Assembly (NCBI GenBank): GCA_009774615.1
Contig: VSOC01000005.1
Span: forward strand, 14,487 to 78,486
Length of the DNA stretch: 64,000 bases
Reading direction: 5' to 3'
Source of the DNA: Lachnospiraceae bacterium
GTDB taxonomy: Bacteria; Bacillota; Clostridia; Lachnospirales; Lachnospiraceae
Positions within the stretch are counted from its first letter, which is position 1; the number at the start of each line of letters is the position of its first letter. Made by a program: the position numbers and the translations under genes. Below the pieces are notes generated by a model. The model saw only the letters and a list, made by a program, of their open reading frames with translations. It searched no databases and was not told where the DNA came from. Shown piece by piece: positions 8,747 through 18,286 of the stretch.

Positions 8747-9823
8747 TCAGCGATTCCCGATCAGCCGTCCGTCTTTTCCCAGACTGTAGCCTTCAATCAC
8801 GGTATCGACAGCCATGCTTCCGTCCGGATTCATGTAATACCACTCGCCAGGGTTGGACTGAATCCATCCGGTCTGCATCTGACCGTCCGTATTAAAATAA
8901 TACCATAAGCCCTGAACTTCCTTCCAGCCCATCGTCATCTTTCCCTGGTCATCCATATAATACCAGAAGCCCTTGTCCTTATCCTCAAACCAGCCAGTCA
9001 CAACATAGCCGTTTTCATCAAAGTAATACCACTCACCCAGAATCATCTGCCACTGGGAGGAAGGTGAGCCTCCGGCTGCCAGACGGTACTTTCGCCCTTT
9101 CTGGTCATTCTGCCAGGAACCGCCGATATCTCCCAGTTCATCGCTGTCCATCGTCAGCGTATCTTCGGAATTCACATATTCCCCGGTCAGCAGGTATTTT
9201 CTTTCTTCAGTAGTTTTTCCCTTCGCCCGGACAGCATAGTAATAATCGCCCTCCGACTTAATGTACGGGGCAAGATCAATACTGGTTGCCGTCGTTTCCA
9301 AGGTCTTAATCCAGGTATCGTCCTGATAAATACGAATCTCGTACTGTGTCGCATAGGGAACCTTTTTCCAGCTTGCCCTGGTCTTTTTTGCGTCGCCCCA
9401 GCCGGCTTCCTCCGTCACACCCAGCTTAACCTTGGGCGTATAGCGGATCTTTACTTCCAGAACCTCAGGATTCTCCTTATCGGCATCAGCGCCCCGAAAA
9501 TCTGCACCGCTCACACTGCACTTGCTGCCGGAATAGCTGCTCTCAAATTCGCGGTCGCTTGCTGCGGTAATGGTCAGCGTCCCAAAAACCGCTTTCCCCG
9601 GCTTCCAGTCCTCGACATCCTTACTCCAATGAACCTGCGACAGTTCACAGCTTGAAGGAGAAACCGAAATCTTCGGCTCCGTTAAAATACCGTCCTCCGC
9701 GCTGTTCTCCACGGTAATGCTTAAGTTGCTCACTTTCGTCGCCCCATAAGCGGTAAATACGGTTCCCAACACCGCAAGCCCTGCCGTTATCCCCACCAGG
9801 GCCTTTTTCCATCCAAACTTCAT
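8747..9823 (-). CDS. secreted protein with C-terminal cell-wall-binding repeats
   Basis: A signal peptide is clear at the N-terminus (MKFGWKKALVGITAGLAVL, ending near TAYGA), so the product is exported. Residues 30 to about 230 contain beta-rich segments including a fibronectin-like stretch (ATQYEIRIYQDDTWIKTLE). From about residue 250 at least five aromatic repeats of the choline-binding/CW_binding type follow (WYYFDENGYVVTGWF, FWYYMDDQGKMTMGW, LWYYFNTDGQMQTGW, EWYYMNPDGSM). These normally anchor proteins to teichoic acid or other wall polymers. I choose the ATG at 9823, which has GGAGG six bases upstream, over an upstream ATG. It is a paralogue of the next gene upstream (9900-11132) and lies 76 bases from it; ligand unknown. 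Confidence 0.88.
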   Translation of the reverse strand: MKFGWKKALVGITAGLAVLGTVFTAYGATKVSNLSITVENSAEDGILTEPKISVSPSSCELSQVHWSKDVEDWKPGKAVFGTLTITAASDREFESSYSGSKCSVSGADFRGADADKENPEVLEVKIRYTPKVKLGVTEEAGWGDAKKTRASWKKVPYATQYEIRIYQDDTWIKTLETTATSIDLAPYIKSEGDYYYAVRAKGKTTEERKYLLTGEYVNSEDTLTMDSDELGDIGGSWQNDQKGRKYRLAAGGSPSSQWQMILGEWYYFDENGYVVTGWFEDKDKGFWYYMDDQGKMTMGWKEVQGLWYYFNTDGQMQTGWIQSNPGEWYYMNPDGSMAVDTVIEGYSLGKDGRLIGNR

Positions 9824-9899
9824 CTGCATCCTCCATTCATTCAAAGGAAACTTTGCTGCTGCAGCATAGAAACAGCGGCAAATTCATCAACCAAAGCCT

Positions 9900-11132
9900 T
9901 TACTTGCGCCAGATTCCTTCTGCATCCAGGTAAAATCCGTCTACCCAGGTATTCGCTGCCCGAATTCCCGTTCCCGGGTAGAAATAAAACCAGTTTCCGT
10001 CCACCGGATACCATCCTTCCACCCGTGCACCGTCCTCATTCATATAATAAATATTTCCGTCGGCAATTACCCAGTTTTTCTTCACCAGCATACCTTCAAA
10101 GGCATCCGGCGTAGGATTCAGATAGTAATAGGCATTCCCGGATCTCACCCAGCCGGTCAGCATCGCACCGCTTTCATCCAGGTAATAGGACTGGCCGTTG
10201 CGCACCTGCCAGCCGGTCAGCATCCATCCGTTCGCATCGAATAAGTACCACTTTCCCTCCCAGGCCAGCCACTCATCCTTGGGACAGGTTCCGTCCGGAT
10301 AGCGGAAAAACCATAAATTCCCGCTTTTATTCCAGCCCACGTTCAGCATACCGCCGGACGGGGTAGTGTCTGGATTCTGCATATTTCCATCGGACACATC
10401 TTCCTGCGCCAGATAAATTTCATCCGAACTTACCCATTCGCTTCTCTTCCCGTACTTCTCTTCATCGGCATTCTTGGGAATCACACGAACCCGGAAGCTA
10501 TAGCTCCCTGCCTTGGTCATATAGGGATAAAAATTATAGCTGGTTCCCGTCGTTTCCGCCTTATGAACCTGCGAATTTCCGCGGTAAAGCGCTACCTCAT
10601 ACCTATAGGAATCATCTGCGCCGGAAAGCCGCCATCTTGCCCTTCCGTAGCCGCCGCTGTTCCAGAAGACCTCGTCCGGTGCCTCAAACTGCCCCTTAAT
10701 CGGGCTTAACTCCAGGGTGACAATCAGCTTTCGATTGCTGATGGAAGCAGAAATAAAGGTTCCTCCGCTAATTTTAACATTGCTGGAGTAATAGCCGCCC
10801 TTAAACCTGCGCTCCTCATAGTCCGAAGCTTCCAGCCACACCTTCATCCTCGGCTTGTCGCCGACCTTTAATTCCTTGTTCTTCGATGTGACCCACTCCG
10901 CCTTTTCAATCCCGTAATAACTGCTGGTCGAATATACGAAAGCAGCATCGGAACTGTCCTTATCACCGATAACAATATCCGGCAGGGTATCTCCCACCTC
11001 AATATCATTCATCCCCACACGTAAATTTACGGAACTAATCGTAGATGCTCCATACACGGTTGCTGCACCGCTAAATGTCATTAAAAGACAAAGCGTCAAC
11101 AGCCCACTCAGGATTTTTCTTACCCTTTTCAT
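9900..11132 (-). CDS. secreted protein with C-terminal cell-wall-binding repeats (paralogue)
   Basis: The N-terminus KRVRKILSGLLTLCLLMTF followed by VYGAS is a signal peptide. The middle resembles its neighbour at 8747-9823 (opening STISSVNLRVGMND against TKVSNLSITVENS, and a similar SYRYEVALYRGNSQVHKAE module), so the two look like an old tandem duplication. The C-terminal third holds aromatic wall-binding repeats (WYLFDANGWMLTGWQ, YYLDESGAMLTGW, WFYFYPGTG). Two consecutive ATG codons are possible starts; the second is seven bases after GGAGG. It is transcribed from the promoter at 11228-11257. Both genes interrupt the usual rplQ-ecfA1 neighbourhood. Confidence 0.87.
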   Translation of the reverse strand: MKRVRKILSGLLTLCLLMTFSGAATVYGASTISSVNLRVGMNDIEVGDTLPDIVIGDKDSSDAAFVYSTSSYYGIEKAEWVTSKNKELKVGDKPRMKVWLEASDYEERRFKGGYYSSNVKISGGTFISASISNRKLIVTLELSPIKGQFEAPDEVFWNSGGYGRARWRLSGADDSYRYEVALYRGNSQVHKAETTGTSYNFYPYMTKAGSYSFRVRVIPKNADEEKYGKRSEWVSSDEIYLAQEDVSDGNMQNPDTTPSGGMLNVGWNKSGNLWFFRYPDGTCPKDEWLAWEGKWYLFDANGWMLTGWQVRNGQSYYLDESGAMLTGWVRSGNAYYYLNPTPDAFEGMLVKKNWVIADGNIYYMNEDGARVEGWYPVDGNWFYFYPGTGIRAANTWVDGFYLDAEGIWRK

Positions 11133-11227
11133 CATCTTCCCTCCATGTTATGCCAGAGTGCTCTCCTGATTATGTTTTTGTCAAGTCTGCACAATTTACG
11201 ATTCTTGGTATTGCTTTATTTAGCTAT

Positions 11228-11257
11228 ATTATAGTCAACCAACCGCCCGATCGTCAA
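11228..11257 (-). promoter_or_regulatory. promoter of the two cell-wall-binding genes
   Basis: On the minus strand TTGACG (11252-11257) and TATAAT (11228-11233) are 18 bases apart. A leader of about 90 nt follows before the gene starting at 11132. No terminator is seen between the two paralogues, so they are probably cotranscribed. Nothing else was found in the interval 11133-11449 except the rplQ terminator. Confidence 0.82.
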
Positions 11258-11337
11258 CTTACAATATTCTGTCATTTCCTTACAGAGAACAAAAGGAGTT
11301 ATTAAATTTGCCGTGATGCATCTGTTATTCATTTCCA

Positions 11338-11385
11338 ATAAAAAACTGCCCTGCTTATCCACTCGTTAAGCAAGACAGTTTTTTC
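11338..11385 (-). terminator. strong terminator ending the ribosomal supercluster
   Basis: On the minus strand AAAACTGTCTTGCTTA and TAAGCAGGGCAGTTTT pair over 16 bases (three G-T pairs) around the loop ACGAGTGGA and are followed by TTATT. It lies about 65 bases past rplQ. Confidence 0.9.
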
Positions 11386-11449
11386 TGCAATATTCTTATC
11401 CGGTAAAGGCAATCGTTCTTCCCTAAACCGAATATAAAACTCTGTTTCT

Positions 11450-11986
11450 TTATACCAGTTCCAGCAATACTTCCATCGCTGCATCGCCCTTACGCGGCCC
11501 AATTTTTACGATTCTGGTATAGCCGCCGTTGCGGGAAACATACTTCGGTGCAATCTCGTCGAACAGCTTTGCCACAAGATCTACTTCCTTTGTATTTTTC
11601 TTCTTTCCAGCCGCTGCTGCCGGAACCTCGGTAACGCCGTAAAGCACCTTTAACATCTGGCGGCGGGCATGAAGGCGGGAAGCGTTATCCTTCTTGATTT
11701 CCTTCTCTACTTCGTCAAAAACGGTTACTTTCTTGCCGTCTACGACTTCCTTGACTCTCTTGCCGTCCTTGTCCCTGCGCGGAACCTTTGCGGTTACTTT
11801 TACGGTTTCATAGTTGTCTTTTTCTCTTACTGCCATGGCAATTAAACCCTCAGCAACCTTGCGGATTTCCTTTGCTCTGGTTTCTGTGGTTCTGATCTTT
11901 CCATGATAAAGTAAAGCCGTTACCTGGCTTCTGATTAATGCTTTTCTCTGGGAAGAAGTTCTTCCTAATTTTCTATATCCAGCCAT
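11450..11986 (-). CDS. rplQ: 50S ribosomal protein L17, long form
   Basis: L17 lies near the peptide exit on the large subunit. The N-terminus [20 protein letters not shown] and the C-terminal [18 protein letters not shown] are typical. The product has 178 residues against roughly 115-130 in most bacteria because of a charged insertion between residues 60 and 130 ([18 protein letters not shown], then a Lys-rich stretch); similar long forms occur in clostridia. It is the last gene of the alpha operon, 241 bases after rpoA, and is followed by the terminator at 11338-11385. The rpoA-rplQ spacer holds no gene I can support. Confidence 0.95.
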   Translation of the reverse strand: MAGYRKLGRTSSQRKALIRSQVTALLYHGKIRTTETRAKEIRKVAEGLIAMAVREKDNYETVKVTAKVPRRDKDGKRVKEVVDGKKVTVFDEVEKEIKKDNASRLHARRQMLKVLYGVTEVPAAAAGKKKNTKEVDLVAKLFDEIAPKYVSRNGGYTRIVKIGPRKGDAAMEVLLELV

Positions 11987-12227
11987 AATTTATTCCTCCA
12001 TTTCCTGTTTCAGGCATTTGTCTTATACGGTAAAACCGCCTGCCTTACATCGTTGATGATAACATGGAGAGGGTGCCGCGCCCTTTGGTCTTACCGGCAC
12101 CGTCTTCCAAACAGCCGAACTACCCGTCCACGCATCATCGGGCTTACTGGCCGGGCAGATTACTAACTTTTCCTGCTTTGTATCCCCTGCTTTCACGAAC
12201 GTTTAAGCACCGTAATCAGGCAAAGGA

Positions 12228-13187
12228 TTATTCGTCACTGGGATTTAACTGCAGACCCAGTTCTTTCAGCTTGTTTAATACCTCTTCCAAAGACTTGCGG
12301 CCTAAGTTTCGTACCTTCATCATATCCTCGGAAGTTCTGTTGCAAAGTTCTTCCACAGTATTAATGCCGGCCCTCTTTAAGCAGTTATACGAACGAACGG
12401 AAAGTTCCAGTTCGTCGATATTCATCTCCAGAACCTTTTCCTTCTCGTTATCTTCCTTCTCCACCATAACCTCTGCGGTCTTGGCGTTCTCCGAAAGATC
12501 GATGAACAGGTTCAAATGCTCGCTTAATACCTTGGCTGCCAGGCTGACGGCCTCGTCGGGCGCTAAGGTACCATTGGTGAATACATCCAGCGTCAGCTTA
12601 TCGTAATCGGTAACCTGGCCCACACGGGTATTCTCAACAATCATGTTTACGCGCTCAACCGGAGTGTAGATGGAGTCCACGGCAATCACGCCAATCGGAA
12701 GCTCCTCACTCTTATTCTTGTCCGCGCTCACATAGCCCCTGCCCTTGGTGATGGTCAGCTCCATATAGAACTTGCTGTCCGCTCCGCCGCTTACGGTAGC
12801 GATAGTCTGGTCGGGATTCATAATCTCGATATCGGCATCTGCCTGGATATCTGCACCGGTGATCACACCGTCCCCTTCAAATTCAATATAGGCAATCTTT
12901 GGTTCACTGGTATCGCTGCTGTTTTTTATGGATAAGCTTTTGATGTTCATAATGATTTCTGTTACATCCTCTTTTACGCCGGGAATGGAACTGAACTCAT
13001 GCAGAACGCCGTCGATTTTCACCTGGCTGACTGCTGCACCCGGTAAGGAAGAAAGCATTATTCTCCTGAGGGAATTACCCAAGGTGGTGCCATAGCCTCT
13101 TTCCAAGGGTTCAACTACAAACTTTCCGTACTTCTTATCTTCTGAAATTTCTGCAATTTCAATGTTTGGTTTTTCAAAATCGAACAC
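12228..13187 (-). CDS. rpoA: DNA-directed RNA polymerase subunit alpha
   Basis: Alpha dimerises to nucleate RNA polymerase assembly. The N-terminal domain (residues 1-230) has the dimer and beta-contact segments ([28 protein letters not shown]) and the C-terminal domain (about 245-319) has the DNA- and activator-binding helix-hairpin-helix ([39 protein letters not shown]). The 319-residue length is normal. It lies 39 bases after rpsD in the alpha operon. Confidence 0.97.
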   Translation of the reverse strand: MFDFEKPNIEIAEISEDKKYGKFVVEPLERGYGTTLGNSLRRIMLSSLPGAAVSQVKIDGVLHEFSSIPGVKEDVTEIIMNIKSLSIKNSSDTSEPKIAYIEFEGDGVITGADIQADADIEIMNPDQTIATVSGGADSKFYMELTITKGRGYVSADKNKSEELPIGVIAVDSIYTPVERVNMIVENTRVGQVTDYDKLTLDVFTNGTLAPDEAVSLAAKVLSEHLNLFIDLSENAKTAEVMVEKEDNEKEKVLEMNIDELELSVRSYNCLKRAGINTVEELCNRTSEDMMKVRNLGRKSLEEVLNKLKELGLQLNPSDE

Positions 13188-13226
13188 GAATAGCCCCTCC
13201 TTTTAGGGTGAATCATCAAAGCTTAA

Positions 13227-13820
13227 TTATTTGGAGTACAACTCGACGATAAGCATCTCATTTACCGGAACGTCAATCTCGTCCCTGGTCGGCATCTCCT
13301 TTACTACTCCTCTTAAATTCTCCTGCTCTGCCTCTAACCAAGCCGGAACCATGCGGCCGCCGGTTACTTCCAGGATATCCTTATAGCGCTGTGCGGACTT
13401 GCTCTTCTCGCGAACTTCGATCACATCGCCAGCCTTAACTAAATAAGAAGGAATATTGACACGCTTGCCGTTCACCAAAATATGCTTGTGGTCAACGATC
13501 TGTCTTGCCTCTTTTCTGGTGCGGGCAAAACCCAAACGGTAAACCACGTTATCCAGTCTGGTTTCCAGTAAGATCATCAGGTTTGGACCAGCCATACCTT
13601 CCATCTTCTCTGCCTTTGCATAGTAGTTGCGGAAAGGCTTCTCTAATACGCCGTAGATGAATTTTGCTTTCTGCTTTTCTCTTAGCTGTAAGCCGTACTC
13701 GCTTACCTTCCTGTTTGCTCTCTTTAACTCTCTGTTGGACTTTTTATCAATTCCTAAATAGATGGGGTCCAGACCTAAGGATCTACATCTTTTAAGAACA
13801 GGAACTCTATCAACTGCCAC
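13227..13820 (-). CDS. rpsD: 30S ribosomal protein S4
   Basis: S4 is a primary 16S rRNA binder that starts small-subunit assembly and in several bacteria represses its own operon. The 197-residue product starts [19 protein letters not shown], lacks the N-terminal zinc cysteines found in other S4 forms, and has the S4 RNA-binding motif ([19 protein letters not shown], then [16 protein letters not shown]). The lineage of zinc-free S4 with this start is usual in clostridia. It follows rpsK by 22 bases. Confidence 0.97.
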   Translation of the reverse strand: MAVDRVPVLKRCRSLGLDPIYLGIDKKSNRELKRANRKVSEYGLQLREKQKAKFIYGVLEKPFRNYYAKAEKMEGMAGPNLMILLETRLDNVVYRLGFARTRKEARQIVDHKHILVNGKRVNIPSYLVKAGDVIEVREKSKSAQRYKDILEVTGGRMVPAWLEAEQENLRGVVKEMPTRDEIDVPVNEMLIVELYSK

Positions 13821-13842
13821 TTTCTCTTACCTCCTGATTCGA

Positions 13843-14244
13843 CTAGACTCTTCTGCGCTTTGGTGGACGGCATCCGTTATGGGGAACCGGGGTTACGTCC
13901 TTGATGCTGGTTACCTCCAGACCACAGGCCTGCAATGCACGGATTGCTGCCTCACGTCCTGAACCTGGACCCTTTACCATAACGTCTACGGATTTCAATC
14001 CATGGATAAGAGCTGCCTTTGTTGCAGTTTCTGCCGCCATCTGAGCCGCATATGGAGTAGATTTTCTTGAACCTCTAAATCCCAGACCACCAGCACTTGC
14101 CCAAGATAATGCATTACCCTGTGCATCCGTCAATGTTACAATGGTATTATTAAAAGATGACTGGATATGTGCTTGTCCGCGTTCAACGTTTTTCTTTACA
14201 CGCTTTTTTGTCACTTTCTTAGCAGTGGACACTTTCTTAGCCAT
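13843..14244 (-). CDS. rpsK: 30S ribosomal protein S11
   Basis: S11 lies in the platform near the mRNA exit and contacts the Shine-Dalgarno helix. The 133-residue product shows [33 protein letters not shown] and the C-terminal [16 protein letters not shown], all diagnostic. It is separated from rpsM by 114 bases that hold no gene. Confidence 0.97.
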   Translation of the reverse strand: MAKKVSTAKKVTKKRVKKNVERGQAHIQSSFNNTIVTLTDAQGNALSWASAGGLGFRGSRKSTPYAAQMAAETATKAALIHGLKSVDVMVKGPGSGREAAIRALQACGLEVTSIKDVTPVPHNGCRPPKRRRV

Positions 14245-14358
14245 TTTAAACTAACCTACTTTCTCATTTTTCTGAATCGTTTTTCCTGTTTTTAAAACAT
14301 ATAAATCCGATTCGTGTTCTTAGTTACCTTACTTACGCTTTACTTCTTTTGTCAATGC

Positions 14359-14727
14359 TTATTTCTTCTTATTGGCAACGGTCTTTCTCGGGCCTTTGCG
14401 GGTTCTTGCATTCGTCTTGGTTTTCTGACCGCGAACGGGCAGACTCTTTCTGTGACGGATACCGCGGTAGCAGCCGATTTCCTGTAATCTCTTGATATTT
14501 AACGCGATCTCTCTGCGCAAATCACCTTCAACCATCTGGGTATCAGCAATTACAGCTGCCAGCTTTCTTACTTCATCATCGGTTAAATCCTTAACGCGGG
14601 TATCGGGATTTACACCAGCTTCCTTGAGAATACGGTTGGAACTTGATCTACCGATTCCGTAGATGTAAGTTAATCCGATCTCGACACGTTTTTCTCTCGG
14701 CAAATCAACGCCTGCAATACGAGCCAT
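14359..14727 (-). CDS. rpsM: 30S ribosomal protein S13
   Basis: S13 is in the head of the small subunit and bridges to the large subunit and P-site tRNA. The sequence [20 protein letters not shown], the helix-turn segment [13 protein letters not shown] and the C-terminal [19 protein letters not shown] identify it. Length 122 is usual. It lies 23 bases downstream of rpmJ. Confidence 0.97.
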   Translation of the reverse strand: MARIAGVDLPREKRVEIGLTYIYGIGRSSSNRILKEAGVNPDTRVKDLTDDEVRKLAAVIADTQMVEGDLRREIALNIKRLQEIGCYRGIRHRKSLPVRGQKTKTNARTRKGPRKTVANKKK

Positions 14728-14750
14728 CGTTATACTCCTCCTAAAATTTT

Positions 14751-14864
14751 TTAACCTTGTCTTTGTTTATGCTTCGGATTTTCGCAAATTACTCTGATAC
14801 TGCCTTTTCTCTTTATGATTTTGCATTTTTCGCAAATCGGCTTTACAGAACTTCTAACCTTCAC
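14751..14864 (-). CDS. rpmJ: 50S ribosomal protein L36 (zinc-binding form)
   Basis: A 37-codon frame encodes [20 protein letters not shown] followed by [17 protein letters not shown], the complete L36. The zinc ligands Cys11, Cys14, Cys27 and His32 are all present, so this is the C+ form. The start is a GTG at 14864 with GGAG seven bases upstream. It sits between infA and rpsM, its usual place, and directly follows the internal promoter at 14905-14933. Confidence 0.95.
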   Translation of the reverse strand: MKVRSSVKPICEKCKIIKRKGSIRVICENPKHKQRQG

Positions 14865-14904
14865 AGTAATTCTCCTTTCTACTGACCAACAAAGTTGCTA
14901 TAAC

Positions 14905-14933
14905 ATTTTACCAGAAACTTTCAGAAAATGCAA
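14905..14933 (-). promoter_or_regulatory. internal promoter before rpmJ-rpsM-rpsK-rpsD-rpoA-rplQ
   Basis: On the minus strand TTGCAT (14928-14933) and TAAAAT (14905-14910) are 17 bases apart, in the 95-bp gap between infA and rpmJ. This would give the alpha operon part of the supercluster its own supply of transcript. Confidence 0.75.
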
Positions 14934-14959
14934 GCATTTTTTTCGGCCAGGTTTACTGT

Positions 14960-15178
14960 TTATTTATCTCTCCAGATAATTCTGCCCTTGGATAAGTCAT
15001 AGGGGGACATTTCTAATGTTACCTTATCTCCCGGCAGGATACGGATATAGTTCATGCGGAGTTTTCCGCTGATGTGGGCCAGTACCTGATGACCATTTTC
15101 CAACTCTACCTGAAACATTGCATTCGGCAGTTTTTCCACTACCGTTCCTTCAATTTCAATTACATCTGCCTTCGACAT
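14960..15178 (-). CDS. infA: translation initiation factor IF-1
   Basis: IF-1 occupies the ribosomal A site during initiation. The 72-residue OB-fold protein has the conserved [39 protein letters not shown] and [12 protein letters not shown]. The start has AGGAGG upstream. It follows the KOW-domain gene by 16 bases. Confidence 0.97.
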   Translation of the reverse strand: MSKADVIEIEGTVVEKLPNAMFQVELENGHQVLAHISGKLRMNYIRILPGDKVTLEMSPYDLSKGRIIWRDK

Positions 15179-15194
15179 TCCTTCTTCTTCCTCC

Positions 15195-15467
15195 TTACCG
15201 CAATACGGTGTCTGCTTCCTTCAGGATTTTTCGGATTTCTTCATCCCTTAACGTTTCGTTTCGGGAAAGCCTTTCTTTCAGTTTCGGATTCCCAAAATTC
15301 TGCAGCTGCACATGTTTTTTCTTTTTCCTCTTGGGCCTGTCGGCGGTTCTGTATTTTCCGTCCGCCAGACTAACATATTCGCCCCCGGCCTCCAATATGA
15401 TATAAAGACGGCCTTTATCCCGGCCTGCCAGGCTTCTGGCAAGCTGTCCCGGCTCAACATTTACCAT
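15195..15467 (-). CDS. KOW-domain RNA-binding protein (L14e/L6e/L27e-like)
   Basis: A 90-residue protein whose first half carries a KOW-like motif ([19 protein letters not shown]) and whose second half is very basic ([20 protein letters not shown]). The family is commonly found between map and infA in clostridia and is annotated as an RNA-binding or ribosomal L14E/L6E/L27E-type protein; its exact role is not settled. It overlaps the map stop by seven bases, so the two are translationally coupled. Confidence 0.85.
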   Translation of the reverse strand: MVNVEPGQLARSLAGRDKGRLYIILEAGGEYVSLADGKYRTADRPKRKKKKHVQLQNFGNPKLKERLSRNETLRDEEIRKILKEADTVLR

Positions 15468-16240
15468 GGCTGTCCGTCCTTTCCCGTTTCATCCCACACG
15501 GACAGTATCTCCGGTTCTCCTTGCGTGATTAAAATAGTGTTTTCATAATGGGCAGAAAGAGAGCCGTCCTCGGTTACAACCGTCCAATCATCGTCCAGCC
15601 AGACAACATCACAGCGCCCTTCATTAATCATAGGCTCGATTGCCAGCGTCATCCCGGGCCGAAGCAAAATTCCCCTTCGCTTCTGCTTATAATTGGGTAT
15701 TTCCGGATCTTCATGGAGATGGGAGCCAATCCCGTGTCCGACCAGATCCCGGACTACGCCGTAGCCAAAACGCTCTGCATAAGCCTGTATTGCGGAAGAG
15801 ATGTCATTAAGATGATTGCCAGCTTTTGCAAACTTAATCCCTTCAAAAAAACTTTGTCTTGTCACTTCCATTAATTTTTTTGCTTCTTTAGAAACTTCAC
15901 CTACCGCATGGGTTCGGGCGGCATCCGAGTGATAGCCTTTATAAATCAGGCCGGCATCCAGGCTGACGATATCGCCGTCCTGAAGAATATGCCTGCGGTT
16001 GGGAATCCCGTGCACCACCTCATCATTGACCGACACGCAGATGGCCGCCGGATAACCGTTATAATTTTTAAAGGAAGGAATACACCCGTAACTGCGGATA
16101 AGCTTTTCTCCCAGACGATCCACATCGTAAGTGGATATCCCGGGCTTTATTGCTTCTTTCAGTGCTCCGTGGACGCGGGCAAGTATCTTGCCCGCCTCCC
16201 GCATTAATGCAATTTCTCTTTCCGATTTAATGGATACCAT
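15461..16240 (-). CDS. map: type I methionine aminopeptidase
   Basis: Removes the initiator methionine from nascent proteins in the cytosol. The 259-residue protein has the metal ligands of the pita-bread fold: Asp in [19 protein letters not shown], the second Asp in the same segment, His in [17 protein letters not shown], Glu in TLAIEPMIN and the final Glu in [18 protein letters not shown]. Four bases separate it from the adk stop. Confidence 0.96.
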   Translation of the reverse strand: MVSIKSEREIALMREAGKILARVHGALKEAIKPGISTYDVDRLGEKLIRSYGCIPSFKNYNGYPAAICVSVNDEVVHGIPNRRHILQDGDIVSLDAGLIYKGYHSDAARTHAVGEVSKEAKKLMEVTRQSFFEGIKFAKAGNHLNDISSAIQAYAERFGYGVVRDLVGHGIGSHLHEDPEIPNYKQKRRGILLRPGMTLAIEPMINEGRCDVVWLDDDWTVVTEDGSLSAHYENTILITQGEPEILSVWDETGKDGQPW

Positions 16241-16244
16241 AAGC

Positions 16245-16889
16245 CTATGCTCCTAAAACTGCCACAATATCCTGGAATACTTTTTCCAAATTCTGGGTTC
16301 CGTCTACTTCAACCAGAACGCCTTCTTTTTTATAATAGTCAATCAGAGGCTGGGTCTGGTCATGGTAAACCAAAAGACGGTTCTTTACGGTTTCCGGCTT
16401 ATCGTCATCCCGAAGAATCAGCTTCTCGCCGCAGGTATCACAGATATCCTCGCTCTTTGGTGCATTGTACACAACATGGTACGTAGCGCCGCAGCCCACG
16501 CAGGCTCTTCTTCCGGACATCCGGTTAATAATGTTATCATCCGGAACATCCACATTTACCGCGTAATCGATCTTTTCGCCTCTCTCCTTTAATGCAGCCG
16601 TCAGGCTCTCTGCCTGAGGAATCGTCCTTGGAAAGCCGTCCAGCACATAGCCGTTCTTGCTGTCGTCCTGGGAAATACGGTCTAACAGCATACCGATGGT
16701 TACTTCGTCCGGAACAAGCTGCCCCTGATCCATAAAGGATTTGGCTTTCATTCCCAGTTCTGTTCCGGCCTTAATATTTGCCCGGAAAATATCGCCCGTG
16801 GAAATATGGGGAATCTGATACTTCTCGGCAATCTTTTTTGCCTGTGTACCCTTGCCTGCACCTGGTGCGCCTAACATGATAAGCTTCAT
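16245..16889 (-). CDS. adk: adenylate kinase, zinc-LID type
   Basis: Catalyses ATP + AMP to 2 ADP. The 214-residue long-form enzyme has the P-loop [13 protein letters not shown], the AMP-binding [15 protein letters not shown] and a LID with four cysteines (CVGCGATYH and CDTCGEK) that bind structural zinc, as in Gram-positive enzymes. It is separated from secY by 82 bases containing the hairpin at 16924-16951 and a set of repeated AAAGGAGTATA motifs that place three Shine-Dalgarno-like cores before the start. Confidence 0.97.
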   Translation of the reverse strand: MKLIMLGAPGAGKGTQAKKIAEKYQIPHISTGDIFRANIKAGTELGMKAKSFMDQGQLVPDEVTIGMLLDRISQDDSKNGYVLDGFPRTIPQAESLTAALKERGEKIDYAVNVDVPDDNIINRMSGRRACVGCGATYHVVYNAPKSEDICDTCGEKLILRDDDKPETVKNRLLVYHDQTQPLIDYYKKEGVLVEVDGTQNLEKVFQDIVAVLGA

Positions 16890-16923
16890 TTCTTCTTCCT
16901 CCTTTATACTCCTTTATACTCTA

Positions 16924-16951
16924 AAAGCACTCTCCTTATAGAGAGTGCTTT
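16924..16951 (-). terminator. intercistronic hairpin between secY and adk
   Basis: On the minus strand AAAGCACTCTC and GAGAGTGCTTT pair over 11 bases around a TATAAG loop. No T-tract follows, so it is more likely a partial attenuator, an RNA-stability element or a processing site than a full terminator. Confidence 0.65.
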
Positions 16952-16971
16952 CTGCTCAGCCCAATTACAGA

Positions 16972-18285
16972 CTAATCGTTTAAAAATCCTCTGTAATTTC
17001 GTACAAGCATCTTGGACTCAATGGATTTAATGGTTTCCAGAATTACACTGACAATAATAATCAGCGAAGTACCGGAAAAAGAAATTCTTGTGATACTGAA
17101 CATTCCGGAAAAAGCAATCGGCAGAATCGCTACGACGGTCAGACCAACTGCACCAATAAATACAATGTAGTTCAAAATTTTATTCAGATAATCGGAAGTA
17201 GGCTTACCCGGACGGATACCCGGTATAAAACCGCCCTGCTTCTTCATATTATTGGCAATCTCCAACGGATTAAAGGTAATCGAAGTATAAAAATAGGCGA
17301 ATAAAATCAACAGCACAATATAGATTACCAAACCAATGGAATACACCGGTCGTTCCGGTACAAGCCAGTTGGAAGAACTGAGCACCATTAAAATCTTTCC
17401 GCCGATGGTACTGTAGTCAACATTAAGAAACTGTCCGATGATTACAGGGAAGGACATAATGGAAGAGGCAAAAATAACAGGCATAACACCGGAGGTATTT
17501 ACCTTTAACGGAATATGCGAAGACTGTCCGCCAACCATCTTTCGCCCCTGCATCTTCTTTGAATACTGTACCGGGATTCTCCGCTCTGCATCATTTAAGA
17601 TAATTACATAGACAACCATCGCAAAGATGATTGCTGCAATGATAATCACAGAAACAGCAGCCACCGGAACCTTCTTCCCGCGGATAAAGCGGGTAAACAA
17701 GGTAACACCGTCATTCGGAACGCTGGAAATGATGTTAAACAGAAGAACGATGGAAATTCCATTTCCTACGCCGTGCTCGGTGATCTGCTCACCGCACCAC
17801 ATAAGAAATGCGCTTCCTGCGGTCATCGAACAAATTGCCACGATAATGCTCCAGGCATTATAATCAATTAAGAATCCCTGGCGGCCAAAACCAATAGCCA
17901 TCGCCGAGGACTGCAAAAGGGCCAGGGCTACGGTAACATAACGGGTGTACTCTAAAATCTTCCGTCTTCCGTCCTCTCCGTCTTTCTGCATCTCTTCCAG
18001 CTTAGGAATTGCAATCGTCAATAACTGCATAATAATGGAAGACGTGATATACGGCGTAATGCTCAGCGCCAATACCGACATATTCTCGAAAGAACTTCCG
18101 GTAACCGCGTTTAGGAATCCCAGGGCGTCCCCCGCCTGGTCAAAGAACCGCTTTAAATAGGTCGGGTCTACACCGGGCGTAGGAAGCTGGGAACCAAACC
18201 GAATCACGACTAACATCATGAAAGTGTAAAGGATACCCTTGCGGATTTCCTTTACCTTAAATGCGTTACGAATCGTTTGAAACAT
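16972..18285 (-). CDS. secY: preprotein translocase subunit SecY
   Basis: Central channel of the Sec translocon in the cytoplasmic membrane. The 437-residue protein has about ten membrane helices; the N-terminal RKGILYTFMMLVVIRFGSQL, the plug-region GSSFENMSVLALSITPYIT, and the cytoplasmic loop GGFIPGIRPGKPTSDYLN are family hallmarks. It is one base from the rplO stop, as is normal in the spc operon. Confidence 0.97.
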   Translation of the reverse strand: MFQTIRNAFKVKEIRKGILYTFMMLVVIRFGSQLPTPGVDPTYLKRFFDQAGDALGFLNAVTGSSFENMSVLALSITPYITSSIIMQLLTIAIPKLEEMQKDGEDGRRKILEYTRYVTVALALLQSSAMAIGFGRQGFLIDYNAWSIIVAICSMTAGSAFLMWCGEQITEHGVGNGISIVLLFNIISSVPNDGVTLFTRFIRGKKVPVAAVSVIIIAAIIFAMVVYVIILNDAERRIPVQYSKKMQGRKMVGGQSSHIPLKVNTSGVMPVIFASSIMSFPVIIGQFLNVDYSTIGGKILMVLSSSNWLVPERPVYSIGLVIYIVLLILFAYFYTSITFNPLEIANNMKKQGGFIPGIRPGKPTSDYLNKILNYIVFIGAVGLTVVAILPIAFSGMFSITRISFSGTSLIIIVSVILETIKSIESKMLVRNYRGFLND

Positions 18286-18286
18286 A

